Source of the DNA: Sympetrum striolatum
Lineage: Eukaryota; Arthropoda; Insecta; Odonata; Libellulidae
Length of the DNA: 64,000 nucleotides
Direction of reading: 5' to 3'
Assembly: GCA_947579665.1 (NCBI GenBank)
Contig: OX388352.1
Span: 34,094,216-34,158,215, forward strand
The translations under genes and the position numbers were made by a program. The notes under the pieces were generated by a model. That model saw nothing but the letters and a program-made list of their open reading frames with translations, did no database searches and was not told the DNA's origin. Below, in pieces: positions 54,541 to 64,000 of this stretch; within the stretch, counting starts at the first letter, position 1; the number at the start of each line of letters is the position of its first letter.

Positions 54541-55670
54541 TTACAACAGTTTTTTCTTATTTGCAATCCACTTCCTTGCTTCATACTCAAAGCCATTCAT
54601 AGAATGAATGGCCTTTATGTGATATTCCAGTGAATTGTAAAACACTAATCCTTTAAAAAATACCGAATTCTGTGAAACAGCCTTGCTCAAATATGGTATG
54701 TGAAAATCCTCTTTTGCTCTCGTGTCATGGCCATGAATATCAGAATTATTTTTTGTCACTTTCTTCAAATCGGAAGGCAACAATCCAATTATTATTTTAT
54801 GAATAAATTTTAAGACTTCCAATTGAGCCAGTATAACTGTTTAAGCATTGCATCAATTTTTGCATATTTGTCCCATTTTAGAATAATTCTCATCGCTCTA
54901 TTTTGCAGTACTTGTAACCTTCTTGCATCACAGCCTTTCATCATATATAATATTGTTGGACAATATTGAAAGTGTGGCAGAACTATCTCATTATAATTTT
55001 TTTTACACTTACGTGAGTCAGGAACTTTCTGATTCTTGATAAAAAACCTATTTTTTTGGCAATTTTTTTGAAATATAATCAACATGATCATCAAATTTTA
55101 AATTTCTATCAATGATGACCCCAAGATATTTGGTACTATCAATGTTCTTCACAATATCATCATCAATAATAATATTTATATTCAAATCCAAGGCCATTTG
55201 ATACTGAGAGTTTTTCCCTAGAATCATTGCCTTTGATTTGAGAATATTAAGTTTTAAATTATTTACACAAAACCATTCACCAAGTAGGATCAGATCCTCA
55301 TTCAACCTCTCAATAACAGTGTTTATTTTGGTGTCATGATAGTAAATCACCATTCAAGCCATTTAATAACCATCCCACCAAATCCATATATTTCCAGCTT
55401 CTTAAATAATCTTTTCTTATCAACTGTCTCAAAAGCTCTTTTTAAGTCTAAAAAAACCACTCCAACCATTTCCCCACTTTCAATATTTTCCTTCCAGTCA
55501 TGAAGCACACACTGTAGAGCACATTCACAGCTGTATCCTGTTCTAAAACCAGATTGGTACTCAGCTAAGATATCATTTTTTATTATAAACTCAATCATTT
55601 GATTGTATACTACTTTTTCAACTATTTTACTTATTGTACTTAACATATTAATAGGTCTGAATTCCTCCAT
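54541..55670 (-). pseudogene. LINE reverse transcriptase with the FADD segment deleted
   Basis: Front half: EEFRPINMLSTISKIVEKVV, YQSGFRTGYSCECALQ, VGVVFLDLKRAFETVD (motif A Asp present) and GMVIKWLEW. The next sequence is VIYYHDTKINTVIERLNEDL, which normally follows the FADDT box. The stretch with the GVPQGS...LGPLLF...YINDL...FADDT motifs is missing at about 55347-55353. Back half: WFCVNNLKLNILKSKAM, LGVIIDRNLKFDDHVDYIS, YCPTILYMM, LQVLQNRAMRIILKWDKY and, after a frameshift, KFIHKIIIGLLPSDL with a C-terminal FEYEARKW. It has therefore lost its catalytic Asp pair by deletion rather than by point mutation. Confidence 0.85.
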
Positions 55671-56577
55671 ATTCTTTGTCCCTGCTATTTTTCTAATTGG
55701 GACAGCAGTTTACATTTTCCATTTGCTTGGAATAACCCCTGTTTCCAATGATGTATTTACTATATTAATTATTTTCCCCGATAACATCATAATGCAATTT
55801 AAAAAAGTTAACATCTATGCCATCAGGGCTAGCTTTAGAGGGCATAGAACTAATTACATTGTATAGATCTTTCAAATTAGGTAATACAAAATTATACATT
55901 TTTGTACAATGATAATTTATATTAAAAATATCTCCACAATTTGGTATAGAGCTCAATATATCCTGTATGCTTTTTACAAAATAATCATTAAATGTATTTA
56001 TTAGTTTACTCTTATCTAATAATCTATATATAATAGATACATCCATCCTTGAGATAAATATCATTGTACAATTCATACTTATTACCCCCAACCAACTGTT
56101 TTAATGTCTTCCACATCTGTTTTGGGTCCCTACTGTTGAGATCAATTTTTTGTTCATAATACTTGCATTTTTCCTGCCTTACAATTTGTACCACTTTATT
56201 TCTGGCATCTTTATATATTTCCCAATCCAGAACTTCTTTACTCTCTCTATACAATTTATATTTATTGTATCTATCCTTTATTGCTTCATTTATAACATTA
56301 TTAAACCAGTCTTTATATGTCTAATACTGACTTCCTTCTTTGGCATATGCTCACCTATAATATTGATTACTTGACTGTAAAAGTTTTCATATTTCAGATC
56401 CAAGTCACTTTCCCTGTACACAAATTCTATACCTTTCAAATCTGCCTTCAACATATTTACATCATAATTTCTTGAGTGACTCAAGCATACCTTCTTTACT
56501 CTATCCTTCCCTTTATGCAATGTTAATTGAATTATCATATGGTCTGTGATTCTTGTTGAATCTAAAATACAAGTTTC

Positions 56578-57201
56578 TTAGTCATTTACATTAGTAGCAA
56601 CTAAATCACTGAGAGTTTCACTTTGTAGGGATACTCTAGTTGATTCATTGATAAGTTGTTTAAGTCCTTTGTCTTGGAAACAATTTAGTTGACTATTAGC
56701 ATATGTACCTTGTTTTTTCAAATTTATGTTAAAATCCCCCAACAACACTTGCCTTCTTCCCTTGCTGGTTCTGCCATACAAATAGTCATATAAAGCATCA
56801 ATAAACATTTTATGTGAGCTGTTAGGTGAGTGATATACACTAGTTATTTCATATACATTACCACCAATCTCTACAAGTATAGCTAGTAACCAGAAATTTT
56901 TATCCATTACCTGAGAGTCAACTTTTTTAAAAGAGACATCCTTCCTAATATAAAACATGACCCCTCCAGTGTGGCGACTTGTTGAATCCAATCTTATTGC
57001 ACTGTAATCATCTACTTCTATCTCAAAATCGTCTATGTCCATAGTCAGATGCGTTTCAGTTAAGCACATCACTTGAGGTTTACCCTGTTTAATCAACCAT
57101 CTAAAACCAAAATGCCGGGTTACACAAATTGTCATAAAATTGGTAATCCACTGAGATGCAAAAAGAGGCATATTCCCCTCTTGTAACCTTGAGTTGCTCA
57201 A
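56578..57201 (-). pseudogene. LINE APE-type endonuclease
   Basis: A 207-codon frame. QVMCLTETHLT holds the catalytic Glu of APE nucleases, then GGVMFYIRKDV, YEITSVYHSPNSS, VLLGDFNIN (catalytic Asp and Asn) and TLSDLVATN. The C-terminal SDH is missing or shifted out of frame. The Met-rich start is not reliable because the frame runs upstream toward 57295. In an active element the nuclease nicks target DNA to prime reverse transcription. Confidence 0.8.
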
Positions 57202-57867
57202 TCACTATATCACTATTTATACCAGGAATTTTCTGTAGAAAAACATTTCTCACTGTTTCCGTCGTCATGGATTTAGTAAGATTCCAAACATGCACATGAG
57301 CCTTGGGGGGATCCCATTACCTCTCCTCTTGGCCACACCTGTGTATATAGAATAGAAATGTGATTTATAAAAAAATATGTATAAGAATACAGGTAAAAAT
57401 GTAATTATAGTATAAATATGAATGTAAGACTTTTGTTAGAGAGGAAGTTTTTCAGGGACTGGTTCATCAAAGTGCATTATGCATAAAAATGCATTATGGT
57501 AACAGGAAATGGTATGAATATCTGCTGCAGGCTACAGACACACACCACAAAAGTTATGGGATTCTTATGGCACTTGAAGGAAAGTCTCTTAAGTCAGGTG
57601 TGTAATGTGATAAAGTTAGGGAAATGCCATTAATGAACAGGAAGCTGCACCATGTGGAGGATTTTGTCATCCCAATTAAGGTTTCACAATCCTAGGAGGA
57701 AAAAAATAAGTTCAGTTGCTGCCTTCTTCTTCTTGGAGAAGTTGATTTTGTTTGCACAGAGGAGAAGATCTTTTCCTCCAGGCTTTCCAAGAAGATGTCC
57801 GAAATGAGTGGGGATATCAGGAAATCAATAGTTAAGCCCTTGATATGTTAGTAGTATTTTCCAATTA

Positions 57868-58627
57868 CCGTATATGCCGGCGTATAAGTTAACCTTTGAA
57901 GCCTAAAAAATCTCTGAGAAACCAGGGGTCGACTTATACACCGAACATAAAATTTAATCCCTTACCACAGAGAGGTAAATAAGTGAAACTGCCTGCTTAA
58001 CACTTATACACAAACTCTAAAAACTCACTACAATTATTTCTTACTGAAACTAATTTTCGGCAAGTCTAATTAACGTTGTTATAATATTTTTATTTTACAA
58101 AAATTTAATATATCTATTCGATGCTTTCTTTTTACAAATGAAGATCAATAAGCACATCATTGTTTGTTTTTGTTTATATAATTGTTATGATTCTACTTAG
58201 CGTTAGGAGTAAATGGAAATTGTTTCAGTAGTATCATGATTTGATATTAGCACGCTACATTACCATTATTTCTATAATACATTTTAAACTCATTGTTTTT
58301 CTGTTTTGTAACGCATTTTTATTTGTGTAGCTTGAGTAATACCAACGAATGAAACTTGCGTAGTAGTCAAGCAGAGGCAAGAATTTGACATGGCAGCTGA
58401 AAAAAACAATTCTAGCTTCTTAATCTTATGCGGTAAATATTCCTTAAGCTATCGTATATTTATGGATACCGTTGTTTTTCTTACCATAAAATAGAGCTGG
58501 GGAAGTGGTGTTGCCTTATTTTTTTTGGTCTACTTATACGCTGAACATAGGCTAAAACCTGAAATTCACCTCAAATTTTTAGGGGTCGACTTATACGCCG
58601 GATCGACCTATACGCCGGCATATACGG
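57868..58627. mobile_element. pogo/Tigger-type MITE (TA target)
   Basis: Left end CCGTATATGCCGGCGTATAA after TA (57866-57867), right end TATACGCCGGCATATACGG before TA (58628-58629). The terminal repeats are inverse over about 20 bases. Subterminal GGGGTCGACTTATAC motifs occur near both ends (57926 and 58582). Size 760 bases and no transposase frame. The CGGCGTATAAG and GTCGACTTATAC pattern is widespread in pogo/Tigger-like MITEs of animals. Confidence 0.85.
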
Positions 58628-58629
58628 TA

Positions 58630-59725
58630 AATATAAATAATTCTGATGATTCCACAGTTTGAGCAAACCGATGAAGTCATGAGAAAAATCTGTTTCCACC
58701 ACTGATTATAATGCAACGTCTGTTCTAGAGCTTCATCAGGTGAAATGTTCAGGTTTAAAAGATCACGAGTTTTGAATAGTACAAAGTTTCCATACAACAA
58801 AATGCATTGACTTTTCTAATCTGCATAGATTTAGTAGCATTTATTATTATGTTTATAATTATACAAATTATAATTACATTTATTTATTATTTATATAACA
58901 AATATTTATTTTATTATTTTACAGCACCAAGTGGAATAATGAAAGTTATTAAATTTTCTGGAACGGAAACTCAGCTTTATTCGTCGTCTTCATTGTAATT
59001 CCATATTTACACAACGTAACGATCTCCTTGGTGAATTCTAAATTCAAAGAATTCTTATCAGTGCGCTTGGTCTTAAATATTTTCAGATCATGGAAATATC
59101 GGTTAAGGCTCGCTTCAACTCAATGGAAAGAAGCGAGAAATCGGTATTGGAGGTGATTTTGTATCGTAGACTGCAAACATGCAGGCCGGGACAAATTTTC
59201 TCATAAGAAATGCACGGCAGCTATTTTCAGAATTCTTTTTAAGCATTTTTCCGAAACGACAAATAGTTATATCTCGTCTTATGGAGGAAACTCGTGATTA
59301 TGTTATATATACGCAGTCGGGCGTTTACCCATTGACCCTTGAGGAAGTATTCTTCAGTAAAAAATGCAAGGGAAACTCGGAACGGGGGATGTGAGATGCG
59401 GCAAGCCTCTGATTCCATATTTATTGGTTATATTAAACCTGTTATGGTCGGAGTATTTCATTTTTCCCTAGCATTCAAGGGACCATCCAACGACCTTTGT
59501 CTACTGGTGGGTAGGTTTTATTTTGAAAAGTTGGGGCCATTCAAAGATGGCAAGTTTTACGTTTCACAGTCATATTACAAGGGTCCCAAGTATTAATGGA
59601 AAATAAGTTTGGGCGAATTCTAAGATCCCCTTCATGAATATTTTTGGCATGTATTGACGAAAGTTAATATTTTTATCAAAATTTTTATGTAGCAGCTGTT
59701 AACGGATAAATGGATGTGAATAGGT
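58630..59725. other. Intergenic; frames of 71-85 codons without motifs
   Basis: Frames at 59179-59394 and 59339-59596 overlap and have balanced composition (RQLFSEFFLSIFPKRQIVIS, FHFSLAFKGPSNDLCLLVGR). They could be two parts of a frameshifted gene relic. I recognise no family. Confidence 0.35.
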
Positions 59726-59830
59726 CTGACAAGAAGGGGAATCAAACCGTAGCTCTTCCACTTCCCAGGTGGGGAAAGTGATACAGATATATAGCTAGAT
59801 TCCAAGTCTTTCAGACTCTTTCATGTTCAT
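59726..59830 (-). repeat. Possible tRNA-derived SINE remnant
   Basis: The minus strand has GAAGAGCTACGGTTTGATTC, a B-box-like GGTTTGATTCC about 45 bases after a weak A-box-like TAGCTATATATC. The same GGAAGTGGAAGA-type spacer recurs in the 61.6-kb copy. Confidence 0.4.
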
Positions 59831-60409
59831 GTATCTCTTGGGATTACTGACTATTGCACACCTGCATGTCCTATGTTCCCTTCCTTCCCTATCTTTGTAT
59901 TTTTATTAGTATTTTCTAAGTTTTGATGAGCATAAGCATTTCCGTTTACCTTGAGCTTTTTAATAATTTTTATTTCAAGGTTTCACTTTTTACTACGTAG
60001 CCTGATATCTATTGAGATACCTATAATTGAAACTAAATATTTTCCCCTATATTCTCATCAATAGAGAATAAGTTTCTCTATTTATCTTCCCTCAAGAAGA
60101 AGGAAAAAGAGGAACAAAGCAGTAAATATGTATTAACACTGAAAGGGCTTGATTATCATCAAATTGTCACTTTTTTATACTTTTTAAGCGTTGAAAAACT
60201 TCTTCAGCTATTGATGCAAAACGATTAGAGCGACTGAATGTATAACATTACCATTGAAATAAATGTTATGAATTATTATTTGTCTTATCAAAGCGATTGT
60301 TACCTAGTTTTTCAGTGCTGTTTTTTTCTTCTTTTCAGTACAGTTTCTTTCTTTCTTCTGTTTACACATCAATTCACCTGTGAGAACCCAATGAACTAAC
60401 GCGAGTGAA

Positions 60410-60500
60410 AAAAGTCGACGTGACAGGGACCTGAACCCAAGTCTTTCCCTATTTTCGGAGAGCTGGATTGATTCCTTCGTAAAACTCTTGGTAAATCACA
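60410..60500 (-). repeat. Possible tRNA-derived SINE remnant
   Basis: The minus strand has GAAAGACTTGGGTTCAGGTC and CCTGTCACG, a B-box-like GGGTTCAGGTCCC in the same TTGGGTTC...TGTCACG context as the copy at 61.6 kb (CTAGGTTCGAATCCC...AGTCAC). Confidence 0.4.
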
Positions 60501-61620
60501 AGGGAGTAATCTAATCTCGAAAATTTCTTCGACTCCTTACTCCTGACCTGTAAAACTTCCTCATTAGTCGTAAGGTTCTGGCCACCATATTTTTATGTTT
60601 ATAATTCTTTATTAAATAGTTTATTATATAGTTTAGAGTCTCTTCTTCTTCAATATCTTGAATCTAAAATTTTGAGTTGAAGTCGTAGTGAGTGCCGCTA
60701 CGCTACTCTAGCCCAGGGTCTCAAAGAGGGAGCTACTGCCCCCTGGGGAGTGATTGGTTAATCTAAAGGGATCAGTAAAAAGAAGCAACTTGATGTTAGG
60801 GGGCGCTGGGCGTTAGGACATGTAACCTCTCAGCAAATCCTCTTTATTTCCAAAATGCAAGAAAAGTGAGTTTTACTCCCCCATAAAAATATCCGTATCG
60901 CTTTAAGTGAAACGACGAAGAGTTTTATGTCGTCGCAATTCTTTATTTTGCATACGTATATAACATTCAAGCTATTTCCTTCCTGAAAAGTTGTTATATA
61001 CATTGCTATTCACCACTCTACTCTATACTGATTTATGCTCGCATAAATCTTTCTCTTAAAAAAATCTTCTCCCGCATTTTTAACCTTCTTGCGTCACTTA
61101 AACATTTATTTTACAATAAACTTGTTTTTTTTGTCGTTCGTTTCCCATTCGTAGGGTAGTCAGGGGCCAATGGAAACATATCTAGAAATATCTTTAACTG
61201 AACTTTAATTTCGGCCATAATCCACGTTTGACAATGGTATTACGGTAGAATCAATTGGGTACGAAATAGAGAAATCAATTAATTTAATTGAATTCCAGTT
61301 ATAGAAAGAATCTATCAGAGATTTGTATCCTTTGATTCCAGTCAGAATTGAATTCCAGTAATATAACTTGAGAGAATTTAGTGAAAATCATTCGAAAATT
61401 TAAAGTTACCAAATTTGAGGCCAATAGAATCATTACCTGGAAATTGTCGAAACATTTCCAAATTGGTGATAATATCCTTATACCCTATTTTTATCTCAAT
61501 TAATTTTATTTCGATCATAGGCATTTTCTCAGTGAAATATAGCATTTGCGAATGATGGAAGGCAAATTAAACGTTTCATAAGAAAACGTGCGCCTAAGTC
61601 CAAATTGTACGAGAAGTGAA
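60501..61620. other. Intergenic
   Basis: Contains a CCCAGGGTCTCAAAGAGGG / GCCCCCTGGGGAG patch at 60711-60760, which looks like one end of a hAT element, but I find no inverted partner. The rest is AT-rich. Confidence 0.35.
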
Positions 61621-61624
61621 AAAT

Positions 61625-61775
61625 AGTGACTTGGCTGGGATTCGAACCTAGGTCTTCCACTTTCCGGGCAGGAATAGTGGCCATTATCTTGCTCATAAAG
61701 TATTCCATTTACGGGAGTAAGAATGACGTGGCTCTGTATTTCAGTGGTTAGAACTCCTGTCTTTCACTTCTCGTA
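61625..61775 (-). repeat. tRNA-derived SINE remnant
   Basis: The minus strand carries a perfect B box GGTTCGAATCCC (about 61638-61650) in AAGACCTAGGTTCGAATCCC. A separate plus-strand segment TTTCAGTGGTTAGAACTCC (61739-61757) looks like the A-box region of a second, inverted piece. Confidence 0.5.
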
Positions 61776-63999
61776 CAATATAGAATTTAATGTAATTCAA
61801 AAGTTACGCGCTTAATAAACCTTTTGGAATGACCATATATTATGGAAGAAACCGGTTCGACGTTAATTGCTGGAGCGAAACTGGAGCTAAATCTACGGTT
61901 GGTGGTTTAATCGAAGGATTAGGAAAGGAGGGCAGAGGGAAAACCGAAATGAAAGTTATTACAGTTCACTTCCTCCTTTCTGATTCAATAGGTTTGGATA
62001 TAGTTCCACTCAACCTAAAAGTATCAATTTTAATTTATAATAGTTCTTGGTTTGGTGGTATTTGATAATAACTCTTATTGTGCCTATTGTAGTAATCACT
62101 ACATAGCAAATGGAACCGGATGCTTAGAAAAGATAAGGAAACAATGCCCTAGGTCAGGGCTTCCACCTATGTGTACCGTTTTGTATTAGAGTAGCGTGAA
62201 ATGAACAAGAAGCTCCGCGTTGTTTGCGAGAGACAGAAACTTTTTAGTTCCTTACTAGGCACGCTCCGTATTTTTCTTTTAATAGCTATTCATTATGGTT
62301 ATACAGTAAAGTTTATACCACTGTCAGAGTTTTATTTCCTGCTTCCAAATACTGATGAACGAAATATTACTCATTTGTCATTTCTTACAGGATAGAGAAA
62401 AATATATCCCTCATTTACTTGTATCAGTCTTGACTGTGGTTGTAAATACATGAGATCTAATGAGCTAATGAGATATGAGTAAACTGAATATTGGGATTAA
62501 TTAAGGTCCCTCCGTATAGAATGTCGAGGATTTTAGAAACTGTTACTCGTAGAGTCGTCGCGCTTCACCTACTTTGACATGTTCCCTTTATAGCACTCTG
62601 GCTTGTGGAGGATGGCAAGGGAAATTACCTCACTCCTCATCCTGCCTAGTACACCTTATTACCCTCTACTATATTATGCTTGATTATGTTTGAGAGGGTG
62701 TAGTGCAACCGGTCTTCGAGATGAATATTTTACAGACAGTTTTTCAGTTTAATTCAGCATTTTTCAGTTTAGTTCAAGGGTCGAAATGAGGAAAGTCTAG
62801 TTTAGTGAGCCGCAAAATTCGAGTACATGCGTGGCTATAGGGAAAGTTTGGGAAGCCCTGATGCAGGTCATGTTTTTTCACTACGCTGTCAGCCTCGCAC
62901 CCTTGCATTTCCGTTCAGGAAGTTTCGAAAGAAACACCAGAAAACGCTGCCGTACCAGGGAGCCTTGTTTATTGGACACAGGACTTAAGGGAATAATGGA
63001 AAATCCAATTTGTGATTAATACAATTTTTGCCCGCATAACTCTTTAAGTGGTAAACTCGGAGGAAGGGGATCGATTAATCAGCGGATCTCTTCCTGATAT
63101 CTCCCGGAGACCCGGCTCCTTGAAATTCCTTTCTCCAAATTGCACCTCTCATCTCATCTTACTCTAATCGTGGACATTTGCAAAGCTCAATCTTTCAGAA
63201 ATATCACTTTCTCCTTCAAGATTATTCAGGGGCAATTTTTTGACTGAAAAATGTTTTCGAATTTCAAGCGAATTTTTCGGCCAAAAATTCGCTTGCAATG
63301 AGTAGCCAGGGGCGGGAGAAGTTTTTAATCTATCGTTGGTGATTGATTATTCGTGTATGCACGTTTCATTAACGGAACCAAAGGCCGAATCTGAAGACAT
63401 AAAGCTGCCCTCAAGTCACGCATTTCAAATATTTTTGATACTTTTAATGGTACCGTATAAGCTTCCTAAAAAGAAGAATTTATAACTCCCGTTGTAACGA
63501 ATTCTAAAAGGAGAATTTTTTATATTTTCACTTGAAGTCATTGACGAAACCGAGAAAGAAATAAATGTTCTAGGTAGCTGAGTTTATTTCAAGGAATAAA
63601 GAATAGTTGCGAAGAATAAAGGATATACGCACAAGGGTTTATAGAGAGTGGGGCTAAAGGAACTCAATCAAAGGGTGCTAATGCTTGAGTAAGCGGAAAA
63701 TTGAAGTTATTATCTATCAAAATCTAAACGCCCGCGAAAAATTTTCTCGTCTTGGGTTCCTAGCAAAGTTTCAGTATCAGTTTTAGATTTTTTACTTACC
63801 CTAAATTTAATATAATATAAGAGAAGAAAATTTATTGGTTCTACTATAAACTTTGCTTGTATATCTTCGTTAAACCATATAGTAGACCGCCAGTGAATAT
63901 GTTGGCAAGTTTAGCATACCTAAATTTTGAACTCCCGTATGTTATGGAGCCATTTAGTATAAAAATGACTATTGTGTTTATATTTAGAAACTTGTATAT
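61776..63999. other. 2.2 kb without recognisable genes
   Basis: Frames of 60-80 codons only. A perfect palindrome with 13-base arms lies at 63265-63295 (CAAGCGAATTTTT, spacer CGGCC, inverse arm). No other structure was seen. Confidence 0.4.
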
Positions 64000-64000
64000 T

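Larger units (their letters stand above)
54345..57300 (-). mobile_element. LINE with endonuclease and deleted RT
   Basis: It runs right to left: endonuclease (57201-56578), linker (56538-55765), RT front half (55670-55347), RT back half and C-terminal region (55353-54541), then about 200 bases of probable 3' UTR. About eight frames are needed, so it has many frameshifts. The order and motifs fit the CR1/Jockey superfamily. Ends are approximate; no poly-A or target duplication was identified. Confidence 0.85.

Noticed and set aside
60711..60850. Complete hAT element beginning CAGGGTCTCAAA
   Set aside because: No inverted partner or 8-base duplication was found within the following 3 kb.

Overview
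The window reads as intergenic or intronic DNA from an AT-rich animal genome. It is most likely an arthropod, and an insect is plausible. The clues are a MADF-BESS partner gene inside a PIF/Harbinger transposon, a copia element primed by the internal half of initiator tRNA-Met, and many hAT, piggyBac and pogo relics with CR1/Jockey-, RNase H- and RTE-type LINEs. I found no host gene I would defend. Almost every long reading frame is transposon-derived, and nearly all are broken.

Layout. 1-13 kb: a nested stack made of a piggyBac-like TTAA element holding a 5'-truncated LINE, with a 2.1-kb hAT element (8-bp target duplication) near its right end. A second partial hAT copy, a foldback-like element whose arms are 51-bp tandem repeats, an unrecognised decayed ORF pair and a 1.1-kb hAT-type MITE follow. 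13-18 kb: a gypsy fragment split by a complete 3.3-kb PIF/Harbinger element (transposase and MADF-BESS genes, TAA duplication), then a decayed hAT transposase. 18.5-22 kb: a CR1/L2/Jockey-type LINE on the minus strand, interrupted by a second copy of the 1.1-kb MITE and abutting a CT-rich minisatellite. 23-32 kb: RTE and hAT fragments, two copies of a terminal-inverted-repeat family with a 318-bp internal repeat, and a copia/LINE fragment pair.

33.1-37.7 kb: the most unusual part. Four about 1.1-kb units (one inverted, three direct) each consist of six diverged about 165-bp subrepeats. Every subrepeat carries a tRNA-B-box-like GGTTCGANNCC motif, giving 24 sites in about 4.4 kb. A diverged relative lies at 23.9-24.4 kb.

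37.7-47.5 kb: an RNase H-bearing LINE tail split by a GC-rich hAT MITE (8-bp duplication), a SINE, a copia element with one LTR and intact-looking gag, protease and RT but no integrase core, a second copy of the LINE tail, and a pogo/Tigger-like element. 50-58.6 kb: a SINE, a piggyBac transposase relic, a third copy of the 318-bp-unit family, a LINE whose RT has lost the FADD segment, and a pogo/Tigger-type MITE. 58.6-64 kb: mostly featureless DNA with three weak SINE-like segments.

The nesting gives a relative insertion order: gypsy before Harbinger, LINE before MITE B, piggyBac-like MITE before its LINE and hAT guests, RNase H LINE before its GC-rich MITE. Boundaries marked by terminal inverted repeats and target duplications were read directly. 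Family names rest on remembered motifs and no database search was possible.
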